Below are positions 1 to 12,751 of a stretch of 64,000 bases of DNA, piece by piece; within the stretch, counting starts at the first letter, position 1, and each line of letters opens with the position of its first letter. The notes under the pieces are model-generated. The model saw only the letters and a list, made by a program, of their open reading frames with translations, ran no database searches and was not told the DNA's origin. The stretch is from Halicephalobus mephisto (lineage: Eukaryota; Nematoda; Chromadorea; Rhabditida; Panagrolaimidae), in NCBI GenBank assembly GCA_009193035.1, contig SWDT01000041.1:248001-312000 (forward strand), given 5' to 3'. The translations under genes were made by a program, and so were the position numbers.

Positions 1-121
1 AAATCTACAAATAGGCATTTAGTCCTCAACCAGTTTAAAAAGTATTAAAACAACAGACCTAAGTGTTCAATTTAGATACATGTATATATGATAGTTTTAC
101 CGTTACTACTCTACTCTCTGG

Positions 122-470
122 TTGTTTTGAATGGGATTCTACCCACATCTGGAATCAATATAACTTGATACCCCAGTCAAACATTCTGTAACACAAGCTA
201 CTGTACCGAGCTTTGTTTACGAACTTCTGTTTTCATCTACTATAACTATTTTTCCGAAAATGATCTTAGAATCATAATAATTTTTTAGGCTTTACAAATC
301 GCTACAAGAATTAGCATTTGAACAATTCAGTTATCCAAATCGTAATCTTAAAAATCTCATAACTTCTAGGAATGCTTTATTCGGATTATTTACAAAGTGG
401 ATTCTATATCAAATATCCGGAAAATAATGATTGAGTACTTATTTCCCGAATCTTGCCAACATCATTATGA
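122..470 (+). pseudogene. Relic coding block upstream of receptor 1
   Basis: This block follows an acceptor-like TTTTTTAG (near 289) and reads openly to a TAA near 427. The reading includes YPNRNLKNLITSR. A block at about 8140-8480, upstream of receptor 4, reads YPNYNLKNLITSR in the same relative place, and the two also align outside this peptide. Weaker, frame-broken matches lie upstream of receptors 5 and 6. I do not recognise the protein. Because the peptide is conserved better than the surrounding DNA, it is either the last exon of an old neighbour gene copied along with each receptor unit or a conserved control region that happens to be open. The first 120 bases of the window hold nothing I can name. 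Confidence 0.35.
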
Positions 471-796
471 TGGTGAGGAAAAATGACGTATTGAAAAACT
501 TTCCTTAGACTTTGAAAACCATTAAATACTAGCTACTCTACTTTATGTTTATTACATTATAATTTTCTTTCTTCGTAATGCCTATAAGTTAAGAAACATT
601 CTAAGAAAATAAAAGTTATTTAATGGCTTGTTTGAGACAGTTACATAACATTTATACATTTATACATTTCCTATAATGTTCATGTTCTTTATTGCACTTT
701 CAATTTCACCAAATTAACCCATATTTTCTGTTTTAATAACTTCGGCGACAGTTCTATTAATCCTTACTCTTTTTATTTTCCCTTTGGAGCTTAACC

Positions 797-2502
797 ATGA
801 CTGATTACGATACGGATTTGGATGTTGAAGATCCAGCATTAGAAATTGTTAAGGAAATTATGAACTATTTCCTCATTGTACAATGCATAGGAATCGTGAT
901 TGAATTAATATTTCTCTTCGTTATGATCAGAAACTGGTGTATGAAGGTTACGGTATTAAGAAGTCCGTTTTTTTATCTGTTAACTTTGAAAACAGTCAAT
1001 GACCTTATATTGCTGCTTTACATAGTTGTGACAGATTATTGGGAAGAGTTCTTATATGAGTTTTATAATGATACTGGATTCCTGTTTTTCCTCTTCATTG
1101 TTGAAGCTGATACGCTGTGTCAATTTGCCATTGCCGTCAACAGATTTACAACCTTAATGATGCCGTTGAAACAAGAAAAGGTGAGTTTCAGAATTTGTCA
1201 TATAATACAGAAAAATTGGAACTTCCTTATTATTGATTTATGAAACTTTTATAAAACAAAATTAATTGCCACCTTTTAAAACCGAAACAACTGTGATTTT
1301 ACAAGTGAAAAAAGGCACAATTTTATTCTGAAAATCCAAAGTTGGATTTCACTCTTCTCTCTGTGTTACTGTAGGTTTATTGTTTTCTCATTTCTAAAAG
1401 TGATGTAAAAATACGCATTAAAACTTTAAGAAATATGTTCTAATGGAGAAATAGGTGGTTAAAAAACAAAATTAAGAACAATTCTGACGATTTTGTTCGG
1501 GAAATTTTTTCATTTGGAAAAACATCCGTTAGTAATCTAGTTTTTTAAAGAGAAAAAACTTACGATATTTTATTCCAAAATATTATTGAAATTTCTACAA
1601 GACCCATATTAATATTTTTTAATTTTATCAAAAATTACATTTTTTTAGAATTTTTTTATCTTTTTGTGCATGTATAGATACCCAAATATAGTACTGTATA
1701 GAAGCAATTTAAAAATTGACACTTGATAAATTGTTATAATATTCAATAACGAGGAATTTCAAAATACTTTTGAAAAGAAAATTGATAAATGTTAGCAAAT
1801 AAAATCACGTCATTTTTGTCTTTTAAGAATTATAAGAATTATTCGGAGAAATTAATACGATCAGATAGTTCAAATAATTTCGCTATACCGATGATCAGTA
1901 GATAAATAAAACTTAATAATGGATTGTTTTAGATTTGGTCCACCACCATAACCTTCTCTGTTTTGATTATTATTCCTTGTCTATCGGCTTTGCTAACATT
2001 TGTGGACGACAAATTGTACGAAATCACCTCCCTTCTCATTATTACGATTTATGAATCTCATACACTTATTTTGATAAGTCTTTCTATCATTCTCATTCTT
2101 ATTCCGATTACAAAAAAAATCTTTCGATATTCATTGACCAACAATGCCAATGCTGTTTCAACAATCCCGTCTTCAACCAGTACATCGACTAATTCGAAGA
2201 ACCAAAAAGCTGAAAAACAATTACTCTATGAAACAATCTTTGTTTGTTTCTGGAAGATGCTTAATATTGTCGTCAATATCGTATATCAAAAGATGGAATT
2301 ATCAGAGTTTGATGAATATTTATTAACCTTCATCATGGACTTTTCTACTTTCATGAGCAACGTTGGTGGATTAATCTTCCTTCTATGGATCTCTAGTGTT
2401 GCTAGAAACGGATTCAAACAAGCTTTTGGGATTAAAAAACAGGAAAAAACTATAACTGTCACTACAGTATCCACTAAAGTTAAAACAATCAGTATTTTCT
2501 GA
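797..2502 (+). CDS. 7TM chemoreceptor, Srg-superfamily-like (receptor 1)
   Basis: Two exons, 797-1180 and 1933-2502, join in phase 0 (AAAG|GTGAGT ... TTTTAG|ATTTGG) to give 317 aa. Seven hydrophobic segments are visible. TM1 runs about residues 25-47 and ends in MIRNW. TM3 ends in CQFAIAVNRFTTLMMPL, the NR(F/Y)...P pattern of nematode serpentine receptors at the TM3/cytoplasmic loop. The intron falls just after this loop, and TM4 begins IWSTTITFSV. The cytoplasmic loop before TM6 carries AEKQLLYETIFVCFWK, and TM7 leads into VARNGFKQAFGI. Such receptors are usually sensory-neuron GPCRs coupling to G-alpha. The pattern fits Srv/Srg/Srxa-type families, but I cannot choose between them. AATAAA overlaps the stop codon (TGAATAAA). 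First of six tandem paralogues; no obvious lesion. Confidence 0.85.
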
Positions 2503-3134
2503 ATAAACTAACATGATATCGTGCTGTGTTTACAGAGAAATGATTTTGTTTATGTAATTTAGTGCTACTTAACTTAAAAGAACTTTAGTAAATTGAGAAA
2601 ATAAAATTTAATCTTAACAATATTAATTATTTAAAAAAAAGAGTGTTATTCAATTTGTTTCTATTTCTTTCATGACGAATTTCTTTGAGCTTGATTGATG
2701 ATGTCAAAGGACACAAATCAACTTCAGACACAGGATAAACAAGGCTTTCTGAACTTATCTTTAATAACCTTTCGATCTGATGCTTTTATAGTCCCGGGAG
2801 AGGTGATGGCGATCATAGTTCGCGTCATTTGCAACATTTCCGAAAATCCATAGAAGTCTGGGTGTCTCCAAAGACAAGTACAGTTAGTCTCAGAATCCTA
2901 TAATTGAGAAAAGCCTGTCAGATTCAAGATCACCTCGTTGTAGAGAAAGATAAATTGCTGTTGCCTAAGATTCCCTCTTGTATCTCGTAGTTAATTTATT
3001 CCCCTAAATATTATTTGCATTTTGCCATTATTGAATATAGAGAAAAGTATTTTCTTTGTTAGAAAATTGCATAGAATATTTAAACGTCTAAAATATGAAA
3101 TTCAATAATCAAATTACAATATCAATATTTTTGA
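2503..3134. other. Intergenic region between receptors 1 and 2
   Basis: No convincing gene is seen. A short stretch near 2648-2695 (TTTCATGACGAATTTCTTT) recurs at about 5160-5200 after receptor 2, so it belongs to the duplicated receptor unit. The remainder is AT-rich unique sequence. Confidence 0.5.
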
Positions 3135-3431
3135 TGTTTATTACTGTTGTGTGATTTATTAAATTACTTTTAGCTGTCCAATAATCTCAAATTTTCGTAG
3201 CTATGAAAATCACTGTTTCGACCATTTGATTAAATTAAGAAATATCTCAAACTGCCAAATTGCCTAAAGTCTTAAATATCTAGGTTGACTGTGATAAAAA
3301 GAAAATCAAATTTCCTTTTGCCTCAACTTAAATTGAGAAAGAAAAAATACTCCATATAGTGGGAACTACAATCTCTAAATTAGTCAGAGGAAATTCCCTT
3401 ATTCTATTCAGTTCTGTTTTCAACTCTAACC
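3135..3431 (+). promoter_or_regulatory. Duplicated 5' flank of receptor 2
   Basis: Roughly 300 bases up to the ATG are closely matched by 5278-5595 in front of receptor 3. Both contain TTACTGTTGTRTGATTTATT and, nearer the gene, AAAAAATACTCCATATAGTG. The flank is better conserved between these two genes than their coding regions, so it probably carries the promoter and marks a recent duplication or conversion. Confidence 0.5.
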
Positions 3432-4572
3432 ATGTCGGATGATGACTTTGCTTCTGTTGCAGATGATCCAGTGATGGACATCATCTATTCAATTATAGAT
3501 CAGTTTTTCATTATACAATGTATAGGAATTGTAATTGAAATGATCTTTTTCTTCGTCATGATCAGAAACTGGTGTATGAAAACTACGCTCTTGAAAAGTG
3601 CTTTCTTTTACTTGTTGACCTTGAAAATAGTTCATGACTTTATGTATATGCTCTATGTAGTTATAATTAATTTTTGGTGGGAAGAGTTAGAGGATTTTTA
3701 TTATGAGACGGAATTTTTATTTTTATACTTTATTGTGGAAGTCGACACGTTGTGTCAGTTTACTATTTCCATCAACAGATATACCGCTCTGATGATGCCA
3801 TTGAAGCATGAAAGAGTAAGTTTCAAAATTGATTTCATAAGAAAAGTTTTTAATTTATGTTTTCTTCGAATTCGTAGGAATTGTTCGATAAAGTTTACGT
3901 TTTTTCTGAAAAAATGGTTTCCAATGAATTAAGTTAGTTATACACTTTCATCAATCTTGTAATATCGATAATAATCAATTATCATCTAATAATGAATGGT
4001 TTCAGATTTGGTCCACTACCGTAACCTTCTCCATCCTCGCCATAATCCCTTGTCTCGCAGCTTTAATAATTTTTATGAATATCAAGTTATCTGAAATCAA
4101 CAACGATATTAGTGTAATTATTTTCGAGCCCCATATGTTAATTTTAATAAGTTGCTCCATCATTTTAATCTTAATCCCAGTTACCAAAGATTATTGTCGG
4201 TCCAGATCAGCTAATAATTCCAATAATGTTTCGTCTACTACCTCTTCAACCAGCGCAACGGGCGCTTTTAACAGAAAAAAGGCGGAAAAACAATTACTTT
4301 ATGAAACAATCTTTATCTCCTTCTGGAAGACGATCAATCTTATTATCGCTATTGCATGTTTACATCTAGAATTGCCTGAATTAACCGCAGACATGTTATC
4401 TATCATCATGGATGTTGCTTTCTTCATTAGCAACGTTGGTGGACTGCTCATACTTCCATATATTTCTAGCGTAGCTAGAAAAGGATTCAAGCAAGCCTTT
4501 GGAATTGAAAAGAACGGAAAAGTTATATTTGTTACCAACAATTTTATTAAGACCAGAAATACCATTGCTTAA
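3432..4572 (+). CDS. 7TM chemoreceptor, Srg-superfamily-like (receptor 2)
   Basis: Exons 3432-3815 and 4006-4572 give 316 aa; the first exon is 384 bases, as in receptors 1, 3, 4 and 5. The N-terminus is short and acidic (MSDDDFASVADDP), with no separate signal peptide. TM3 ends QFTISINRYTALMMPLKHER, then the 190-base intron, then TM4 starting IWSTTVTFSI. Extracellular loop 2 has a FEPHMLI segment and TM6 starts at QLLYETIFISFWK. TM7 is followed by SVARKGFKQAFGIEK. The stop is TAA within TTAATAAA, so a poly(A) signal overlaps the stop. It appears intact. Confidence 0.85.
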
Positions 4573-5277
4573 TAAATAGTTTAATGTGTACTGTACCAAA
4601 CGTGGAGAACGATGAATTGCATTTATAAAACCGAGCAATCGTTACTTTTTCAACAATGTTAATAAATTCATGAGAAAATATTTAGTGATAACGATTTTGA
4701 CGACTCCGAGGAATATAATAAGTTATTCAATCTTGATAACAATGTGACTAATGATCGTACTTCATCTAGTTCTGTTATCAATGATTTCTGAAATTTTTCT
4801 TTTTAAATCTTCTAATACTTACATATTTTCTTCCATCGTATATGGAAAGTATTTAGAAATAGCTGAAAAAACTGTCAAAATAAGTAAACTCATTATTTCA
4901 ACTGTGACCAAATGAAATAATTTAGTTACTTTTTCTGTTTAGACATGGATAAGTTTTGTATAATCAGCTATATCGTGGATTTAATAAGTCTCGCTTTCCT
5001 TCGATACTGCATCAACAATAGGTTTGTATTATGGATTTATCTCGTCATAAACACATTCCATAAAGATACTATATATTTATGGATAATACCAACAAGATAA
5101 TAAGACAGAAAAGAGTTCACAGAAATAGAACCGTCAGATGTTTTAAAAACATACATCCAATTTGTTTCTTCTCCTTTCATGACGAATTTCTTTCAACATC
5201 ATTCTAGAAATTTAATAAAGATTATTTTATAGCGCTATATATGTAAACAGTGAAATCATGTTATCAATTTTCTGTAT

Positions 5278-5595
5278 GTTTTATTACTGTTGTATGATTT
5301 ATTAAATTACCTCTAGTTCCTGAATAATCTCAAAAGTTTGCAGCCATGGAGAACAGTGTTACGACCACCTGATTAAATAAAGAAATATCTCAAACATTGC
5401 CAAATTAGTCGAGGCTTTAAATATCTAGGTTGACTGCCATAAATCAACATCAGACTCCTTTTTGTTCCCACTTAAATTGAGAAAGAAAAAATACTCCATA
5501 TAGTGGAAACTACAATCTCTAAATTACTCAGAAGAAATTCCTTTATTACAGTACCTTTACCATTATTCTATTTAGTTCTATTTTGAACTCTAATC
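5278..5595 (+). promoter_or_regulatory. Duplicated 5' flank of receptor 3
   Basis: This is the counterpart of the receptor 2 flank at 3135-3431. It carries an insertion of about 20 bases (containing TTACAGTACCTTTACCATTA) shortly before the ATG. The 4573-5277 gap before it holds no gene I can support, only the short repeat near 5160 noted for the receptor unit. Confidence 0.45.
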
Positions 5596-7577
5596 ATGTC
5601 TGATGACAATTTCACTTTGGTTCCAGATAATACAAGAACAAACATTATGAAAACGCTGATGGATTCTTTTTATATTTTGCGGTATATCGGGATCTTAATT
5701 GAGATAATATTTCTCTACGTCATGATTAGGAACTGGTATCTGAAGGTTGCGGTTTTGAAAAGTGCCTTCTTTTATTTGTTAACTTTAAAAACAGTCCATG
5801 ATCTCATAATCATGTTTTATATGACAATGGTTAACTTCTGGCGAGGACAATTAGTGAATTTTGATAATCAAATTGGACCTCTACTTTTCAATTTTATTCT
5901 AGAAGTTGATACGTTATGCCAATTTACTATTGCTATCAACAGATATACCGCCTTAATGTTGCCGTTCAAGCACAATAAGGTATGTTTGAAAATTATTTCT
6001 ATAAAAACGAGGTTTGTGTTTTCTGTCGATTCATGTGAGATTTTGAGGGAGTTTTACCATTCTCTTTAAATATAACAAAAATAAACATTATTAAAGACAG
6101 AAATTCATCAACGTTTTGTTATTTCATGAGTATTTGCATGTTTGTACATTATTTTCTAGAAAATAGCACCTATTTTCCAACGAATTTTATCGGTTTTAAC
6201 TATGATTCCTTGAATATCCATCAGTACCGTAATATATAATTCTTAAAGCATGACAGTGGGCAGGAAAATTTATATCTCGTATTATTCCCATTCACTAGTT
6301 TTTAGCTTCCTTAAAACTGAATATATTTCTAAAAAATTAATTCACACTCATTTAGGGCTACAAAATAATACAAATTTGAAATTTTCATGTAGCCTACTTG
6401 AGTTTCTAGCAAGTTTTCAGAATTCATGTTGAATTTACTTTATAACATTTATCTCTGCTCTTTACAATATGTAATTTGTCATACTCGAATTTTAACCAAC
6501 TAAGTAAAAATACATATTATAGTGAAAATTTGCATTCATGATGAAACTAGAAATTGAATAAAGAAACCAGCGACTGAAAATTTCCACAAGGAAACTTGAT
6601 GGGTTTTGCATTTGCAAAGAATATGGAATTACAATTTAGTCCTTTAGAAGTCAAACATCAACATGATTCTATTTATGAATATTAACAGAGTTTGTGTCCC
6701 AAAGAATCCAAATAACTTTTGAATCCTACTAAAATCACATCAGTTTAAGATACTTTTTTGGTTGTTAATCTTTAGATAAGTGCAAATCATTTGTTACATG
6801 AAAACCATGGAAAACAGGATTTGTTCAATTCTTATTTAAATAAAAAAACGAGTGGTGAAATACACTTAAACAGAAACTGTTGGCATTGATAAATAACATG
6901 AGGTCAAGAATTACTCTAAAGCTTTCACCCAAAATGTAGATCAATAGAATAGTTTTGTTAATTCTATTGTATCCAAGACAAATAATCGCATATCACTTAG
7001 CAAGTAGTGATTTCAGATTTGGTCTTCTAAAGCAACATTCTTTGTCCTGACAATTATTCTCTGTCTATCAGCCCTGTTAACATTTGCTGAAATTAAGTTA
7101 CGCTACGACAGCAATGCTACTATTCTTGTTATTTACGACTTCCATAAGTTAATTTTAATAATTTCTTCCATAATTCTCATCTCGATCGTGACTATCAAGG
7201 ATTTTTGCCAGTATAGATCAAGTACCAATTTTCATGCTGTTTCATCCATGGCATCTTCAGTCAGTATATCAGCTAATTTGAGAAGAAGAAAAACTGAGAA
7301 CCAATTACTCTATGAAACTATCTTTGTCTGCTTCTGGAAGGCGATCAGTATTGGTGCTTATATCGTGCATTCACAAGTGCCGTTTTCTCTGTTTAGCGAA
7401 AACCTACTAACTGTCATCAGGAACTTTTCCACTTTCATCAGCAACGTCGGTGGATTGGTCTTGCTTCCATTCATATCTACTGCTGCCAGGAAAGGATTCA
7501 AACAGGCTTTTACAATTCACAATAACAGAGAAAGTGTATCTTTCATCAGAAGATTTAAAAAGATTAATATTTATTGA
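5596..7577 (+). CDS. 7TM chemoreceptor, Srg-superfamily-like (receptor 3)
   Basis: Exons 5596-5979 and 7017-7577 give 314 aa. The intron (1037 bases) is one of the longest in the array, and I see nothing codable in it. TM3 ends QFTIAINRYTALMLPFKHNK. TM4 opens IWSSKATFFVL, a changed version of the usual IWSTTVTFSV. The loop before TM6 keeps ENQLLYETIFVCFWK, with Asn replacing the common Lys. The C-tail (AFTIHNNRESVSF) differs from the FGIKK tail of its neighbours. AATAAA overlaps the TGA. It appears intact but is more diverged than receptors 1, 2, 5 and 6. Confidence 0.82.
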
Positions 7578-8139
7578 ATAAACTAACGTGATATTGTGTC
7601 AAATTTAAGAGTAATTTAACTGTATTCATTCGATTATGCAATTATTAACTTTGAAGAAATTAATCAATTGACAAAGTACTATTTAATGATTAAGTAATGT
7701 TGAAAACTTTAGAAACCAACATAAATAAAAAACATGTTCTTCTATTGTTCTTTTCAATAGCTTCTAAATTTCTTTTTCAGTTCTTTGTACATTTGTTAAT
7801 GTTTCTACATCTTTCTATATATCGAATACAATAAGAATTGAAAGAATTATTCAGACACCATAAACAGCAAAATTGAAAAAAGAATTATTGATCGTATCAT
7901 TACTTAAATTAAATAATGTGGCTTTTTCAAATTGTATGGTTATAAGACATACTTCAGAAAGCAGATTACGTCCTGGATTCTGAAGTCATCCATGTTTTCT
8001 TCATATATTTAACCAGTAGAATCTTCTCTTTATGTAATTACATCAAGATAAACACGATTTCCAAAGGCACACATAATTACGAGGAAGTAATATAATGTGC
8101 CACAAAGAAGGTGGTTTTATGTTCCTGAGTTCACTCAGG

Positions 8140-8480
8140 TGTTATTTCATAACATTTCATTTCCACCTGGAAAGAAATACAGCTCGGCGTGAGCATTAAA
8201 ACTTTTGCGATGTTAGTTACTGTATTGGATCTTGTTTATAAATTTGTATTGTCATATATTGCAGTTTGTCGAAAAGAGGTTTTGAATCACAATCGTCATC
8301 TTGTAAAGTTAGAAATGATCTCTAGATGCGCATTTGAAGGACATAAATATCCTAATTATAATCTTAAGAATCTGATAACTTCTCGCATTTCTGAATTTAA
8401 GTTATTTAAAGAAATGAATTTGGCATTATGATTACTGGAGTACTGATCGAGTACCCATTTCTGAAGTCCTGTGAACACCC
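8140..8480 (+). pseudogene. Relic coding block upstream of receptor 4
   Basis: An open frame of 80 codons (8189-8431) ends with YPNYNLKNLITSR followed by a short diverged tail and TGA. It matches the block at 122-470 at protein level and in flanking DNA, including a shared continuation (GAGTACY..ATTTC) after the stop. No known domain is recognised. It is probably a copied fragment of a once-functional neighbour, or part of an undescribed small gene whose other exons I cannot place. The rest of 7578-9027 shows no gene. Confidence 0.35.
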
Positions 8481-9027
8481 TATATGACAAAAGTTTATTA
8501 AGATAATAGAACTATAAAGGTGTATATTGAGAAGATTGAGATTTCGATTTTTGGTAAAACTAGATTTTAAATTTCGAAATTAATTTTTCCTTTCTTAGTG
8601 AATTTTCAGCATCGAACATTCTGAAATTTAATAATCGTGCCAATATGACACAAGGTAATTTCATGGCAAAATAACATTAATAATAACGTTGTCGTTTATT
8701 ATTACTTATTTAAAAGCGTCAACTTAATTTGCAGTTCTTGTTTAAGTAATTGTAGCAATCGTGTCGCCATGGAAGACAAAAATTTAGTCTGACCAGGATA
8801 TATAGAAACAGAAGTACCGCCTAATTATTTGTTTTTTCAAAGCCCACTACCAAGTCTCAATAATAATCAAATTTTTTATTTTACTTTTACACGAAGAACT
8901 GTGAACTTAATATATTGAAACTTACAACTTTCACTTCGATAAAAGAACACGTTCACTGAGAGAAACTTCTTTCACTACAGTTGTATCTTTAGCTCTTACT
9001 GTATATTTTCTCTTCCGAATTCTAACT

Positions 9028-10698
9028 ATGTCTGATGACAGTGTAATTCCGACCACAGAAGATTCAGCACTAGCAATTATCAATCTAGTCCTCGATTATT
9101 CGCTTATCGTACGGTGCATAGGAATCTTTATCGAATTAATATTTCTTTTCGTTATGATCAGGAACTGGTATATAAATGCTATTGTTTTGAAAAGTGCTTT
9201 TTTCTACTTGTCAACCTGGAAAACGATCTACGATCTTATAAATACGGTTTATTTGACTTGTATTTTTTACTGGGACGAAGAACTACATGAACTAGATGCT
9301 CTGATTGGAGCTGCATTTTTTATTTTTATTCTGGAGGTTGACACATTCTTTCATTTTGCTATTTCTGTCAACCGATATACAGCTTTGATGATGCCGTTGA
9401 AGCAGGAGACGGTGAGTCAGACATAAGTTCATAAATCAATCTCGTAATGTTTGCATCTTCATTGAATTCATGAAAGTTGTTAAAGAAAATTAACCTTTTT
9501 TTAAATTAAACATCTAATGAAAATTTCTTTCAAAGCAAAGATTGACCACAGCATTTTTGTCATCAAAATGTTAAGTACCATTTCGTAATTATAGATTTAT
9601 TTAATTTTTATTTTAATATTTACACGGAAATTCACATTAAAAATTAGGAAATGTTTAATAGAGAAATAAATTGCCAGATATGGAAACAGACAGCTGAAAT
9701 TTTTGATTGCGATATTTATTTGATAAATTTTTATATTTGCGAAAACACCAACTATTTAAAGAAGAAATACAAAATTGATTATTTAGTAACAATATCAAAA
9801 TTTTCGCTCAAAAGCATCTGGAAAACCAATTTGGTTTTTTGTTAATTTCACTAATGTTATGTTATTTTTAATTACTTTTTATATTTTTATCATTTATAGA
9901 AATTTAGATAAATTATTGTATAAAATTAATTTAAAACATCTTAAATTTTCCCAATCTCATTTGAAATCAAAAAGCTGTGTTTGGATGGTATTGAACGGAA
10001 ACCTTGACAATGTTGATAAGTAGAATAATGCTGACATTCTTTAAAAATCCCCTTATAAAAATATATTATTTCAGTAACTTTGTTAACTGATTAATAAATA
10101 ATTGAATATTACCTAATAATGGTTTCAGCTTTGGTCCACTAAAGTAACTTTTTCGCTGCTGCTCATTATCCCCTGCTTATCAGCTCTATTAACAGTTGTG
10201 AACGAAAAGCTGTACTTCGAAAGCACTCCTGTCATTGTCACCAGTTACAAATCCCACACGTTGATTTTAATATTGTGCTCTATAATTATCATCTTAACTC
10301 CGATTATCAAAGGAGTTTGGCAAGTCAAATTAATCAAGAACTCCAATATTGTCATAAACATCGAATCTTTAACTAGTACACTGATGAATTTGAAAAAACA
10401 AACAGCAGAAAAACAACTACTGTATGAAACTATATTTGTCTCTTTTTGGAAAGCAGTTAATATTATCACTTATACTATGTACAAACAGATGGAATTATCT
10501 GAATTCGATAAGATTTTGCTAATGCTCATTATGGATGGTGCTACGTTCCTCAGTAACGTCGGTGGACTGGTTTTCCTTTTCTGTGTCTCTAGTGTTCTCC
10601 GAAACGGATTCAGATATGCTTTTACAGTCCAAAATGATCACAGTAATGCAATTGTTATCAAAAGTGCTGAAAGGTTGAAAACAGCCACTGTTTACTGA
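9028..10698 (+). CDS. 7TM chemoreceptor, Srg-superfamily-like (receptor 4)
   Basis: Exons 9028-9411 and 10129-10698 give 317 aa. TM2 reads SAFFYLSTWKTIYDLINTVY where paralogues have LLTLKTVHDL. TM3 has EVDTFFHFAISVNRYTALMM; the Cys found as TLCQF in the other five is absent. That Cys is unlikely to be the classical TM3 disulfide Cys, but its loss is specific to this copy. TM4 starts LWSTKVTFSL. The second half keeps QLLYETIFVSFWK and ends SVLRNGFRYAFTVQN. The stop overlaps AATAAA. This copy and receptor 3 form the more diverged subgroup. Confidence 0.82.
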
Positions 10699-12751
10699 AT
10701 AAATAAAATGATATTCTATAAATCTTGAAGGAGAATTAACTGTAATCATTAATGTTTTAACAACTTCGACATTGATTGACAAAACGCTATGTAGTTTCTC
10801 ACTCAATTATAGTTTTAAAGCATTAAACATGTTTACTCAGCTTTGATTTTGACATAAATAATGATTTCACCATTTGTGATATCGTTTTCGATATCTTCGG
10901 AATATTTTTAAATCAGTTCTGCACTTAAAGTCTAAATCTGTCTTTATATCAGATATAAAAATATATTAAAAAGAACTTTTAGAAATAGTTAAAAAAATTT
11001 CAGAAGAGATAATTTCATTATTTATATCACAAACTAGGTTAAAACCATTGGTATATAAATATTGTAGTTAAAAGATATACTTCTGATAACAGATCGTATC
11101 TCGGACTGAAGATTTGATTAAAGCAGTCATCTAGTGCTCGATTAACAGAATCGTTTATGATATAAGATATGCAGGAATATTATTAGTTTTTCGATTAATA
11201 TTTCCCTTGTATATGGATTTGTATATTGTTGGTGAAATCGAGGAATACTAACAAGTCACTTGCCCAGAGTGAACGACTGTGAAAATCGTGCACTGTTAAT
11301 GCACTCTCAGAATTAACTGGTGAAAGGGTACACAAGTTCAAATAAGTCAAACCGGATGTATTGTAAGCATAAGAGTTTTTATCTCATTCTCATTACTACT
11401 ACCCCAATTATCATCCTTCTTCCTGTTCTTACTACATTTCTTATTCCTGTAGTATCATTAGCTATTGTGGTGATAAAGAAGGAAGGCTAAACTTTTCTAT
11501 TCCCATTATCTTTATATACTGTAATTGGTAAATTAAAATTTTTGGCTTCTTTTGTGATTATCTCCAAGTTTATAGAGATGATATGTTTAATTTTTCCTCG
11601 ATCAACGAAACTTAAATCATGTTTGCATGCAGCTATGAATAAAGCAAATGTTACTCGTTGCCTTTTACTAGTATATCTCAACCCTGGAAAATTACATGAA
11701 ATACTTCAATAACCCTTACTACAATATCGTGTAAAAACGAAAAACACTTTATACTAAGTTGTTTATCTGTAATTTAAGCATTAAAAGTAAATGTCTCATC
11801 TGTATTCTCAATGAATCATTTACTTCTGATTTTCGGCCTTTTTCCTTGTCTTTCGTTATTTGTTTTGTCATTACCATATTCGATAATCTTAAAATTAGTA
11901 TTGAGGAAACTTGTTACTTTAACTTATTTAAGAGTATTTCGTAATTTATATAGATAAAAGCGTTAAGTAATAAAAATTCAGTAAGCATTGTCAAAATTCT
12001 ATTAATTTTAAAATTGATTTACGACTTTATGTTCAGCATCAAAATTCGTTATTAATGCTTTGCAGGGTCTAAATAGTAATTTAAATAAGAGAAAGGGTCT
12101 TTTGGAGGGTTATGGAGATCACTTGAATTTATAAATTGCCATTAATTTCAACTAGTTTTCAAAAACTTTTTTAAACCAAAATTTTCAACATGGATCACTT
12201 ACAATTAGTATCAGATTTTACATTCAAAACTTTAAACTTACGGATTCTTGGCTTTAGAATCTCATAATTTCTAGGAACAATTCCTTCAGAAGAGTTGTAA
12301 ACTTAAACTTATATCAGAATTGTTATAATACTAATAGGTACTTCTTTCCTGCTTTCTGTAAAAACTTCATATTTTTACAGACTCGACTAAAATAACAGAA
12401 CGAATATAGAAAATTTCGGAAAAATAAAAAGTTGAATTTTCTACAAAAAACAAACACTAGATTTCATTATGTCTCTTTTGACGGTAAATTAGCTTCAATG
12501 AGGTCTTTAGAATTCAGTAGAAATGTCACAAAATTTGAAGTTATTTGAGACCAAGGCTACATTCTTGAGACATTCGACGTAGTTGCAATTTCAGTACAAA
12601 ACGCAAAACAACGTAAATTAGTTCTTAATGAATTTTAGTTCGTGAGTTACTTTCCCAAATATATGAAATTAACCTCTGCTTCATTTCTTTGCAATTTCCA
12701 CAGTTGGTTCATTAATATTTATTCTTTCAGTTTCATTTTTGAAATACGATC
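10699..12751. other. Long intergenic gap before receptor 5
   Basis: About 2 kb with no gene I can support. Small open frames on both strands (for example near 11.5-11.7 kb and 11.8-11.9 kb) have low-complexity composition and no splice partners. Near 12236-12400 there is a frame-broken match to the relic block seen upstream of receptors 1 and 4 (TCATAATTTCTAGGAA corresponds to TCATAACTTCTAGGAA). Confidence 0.5.
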
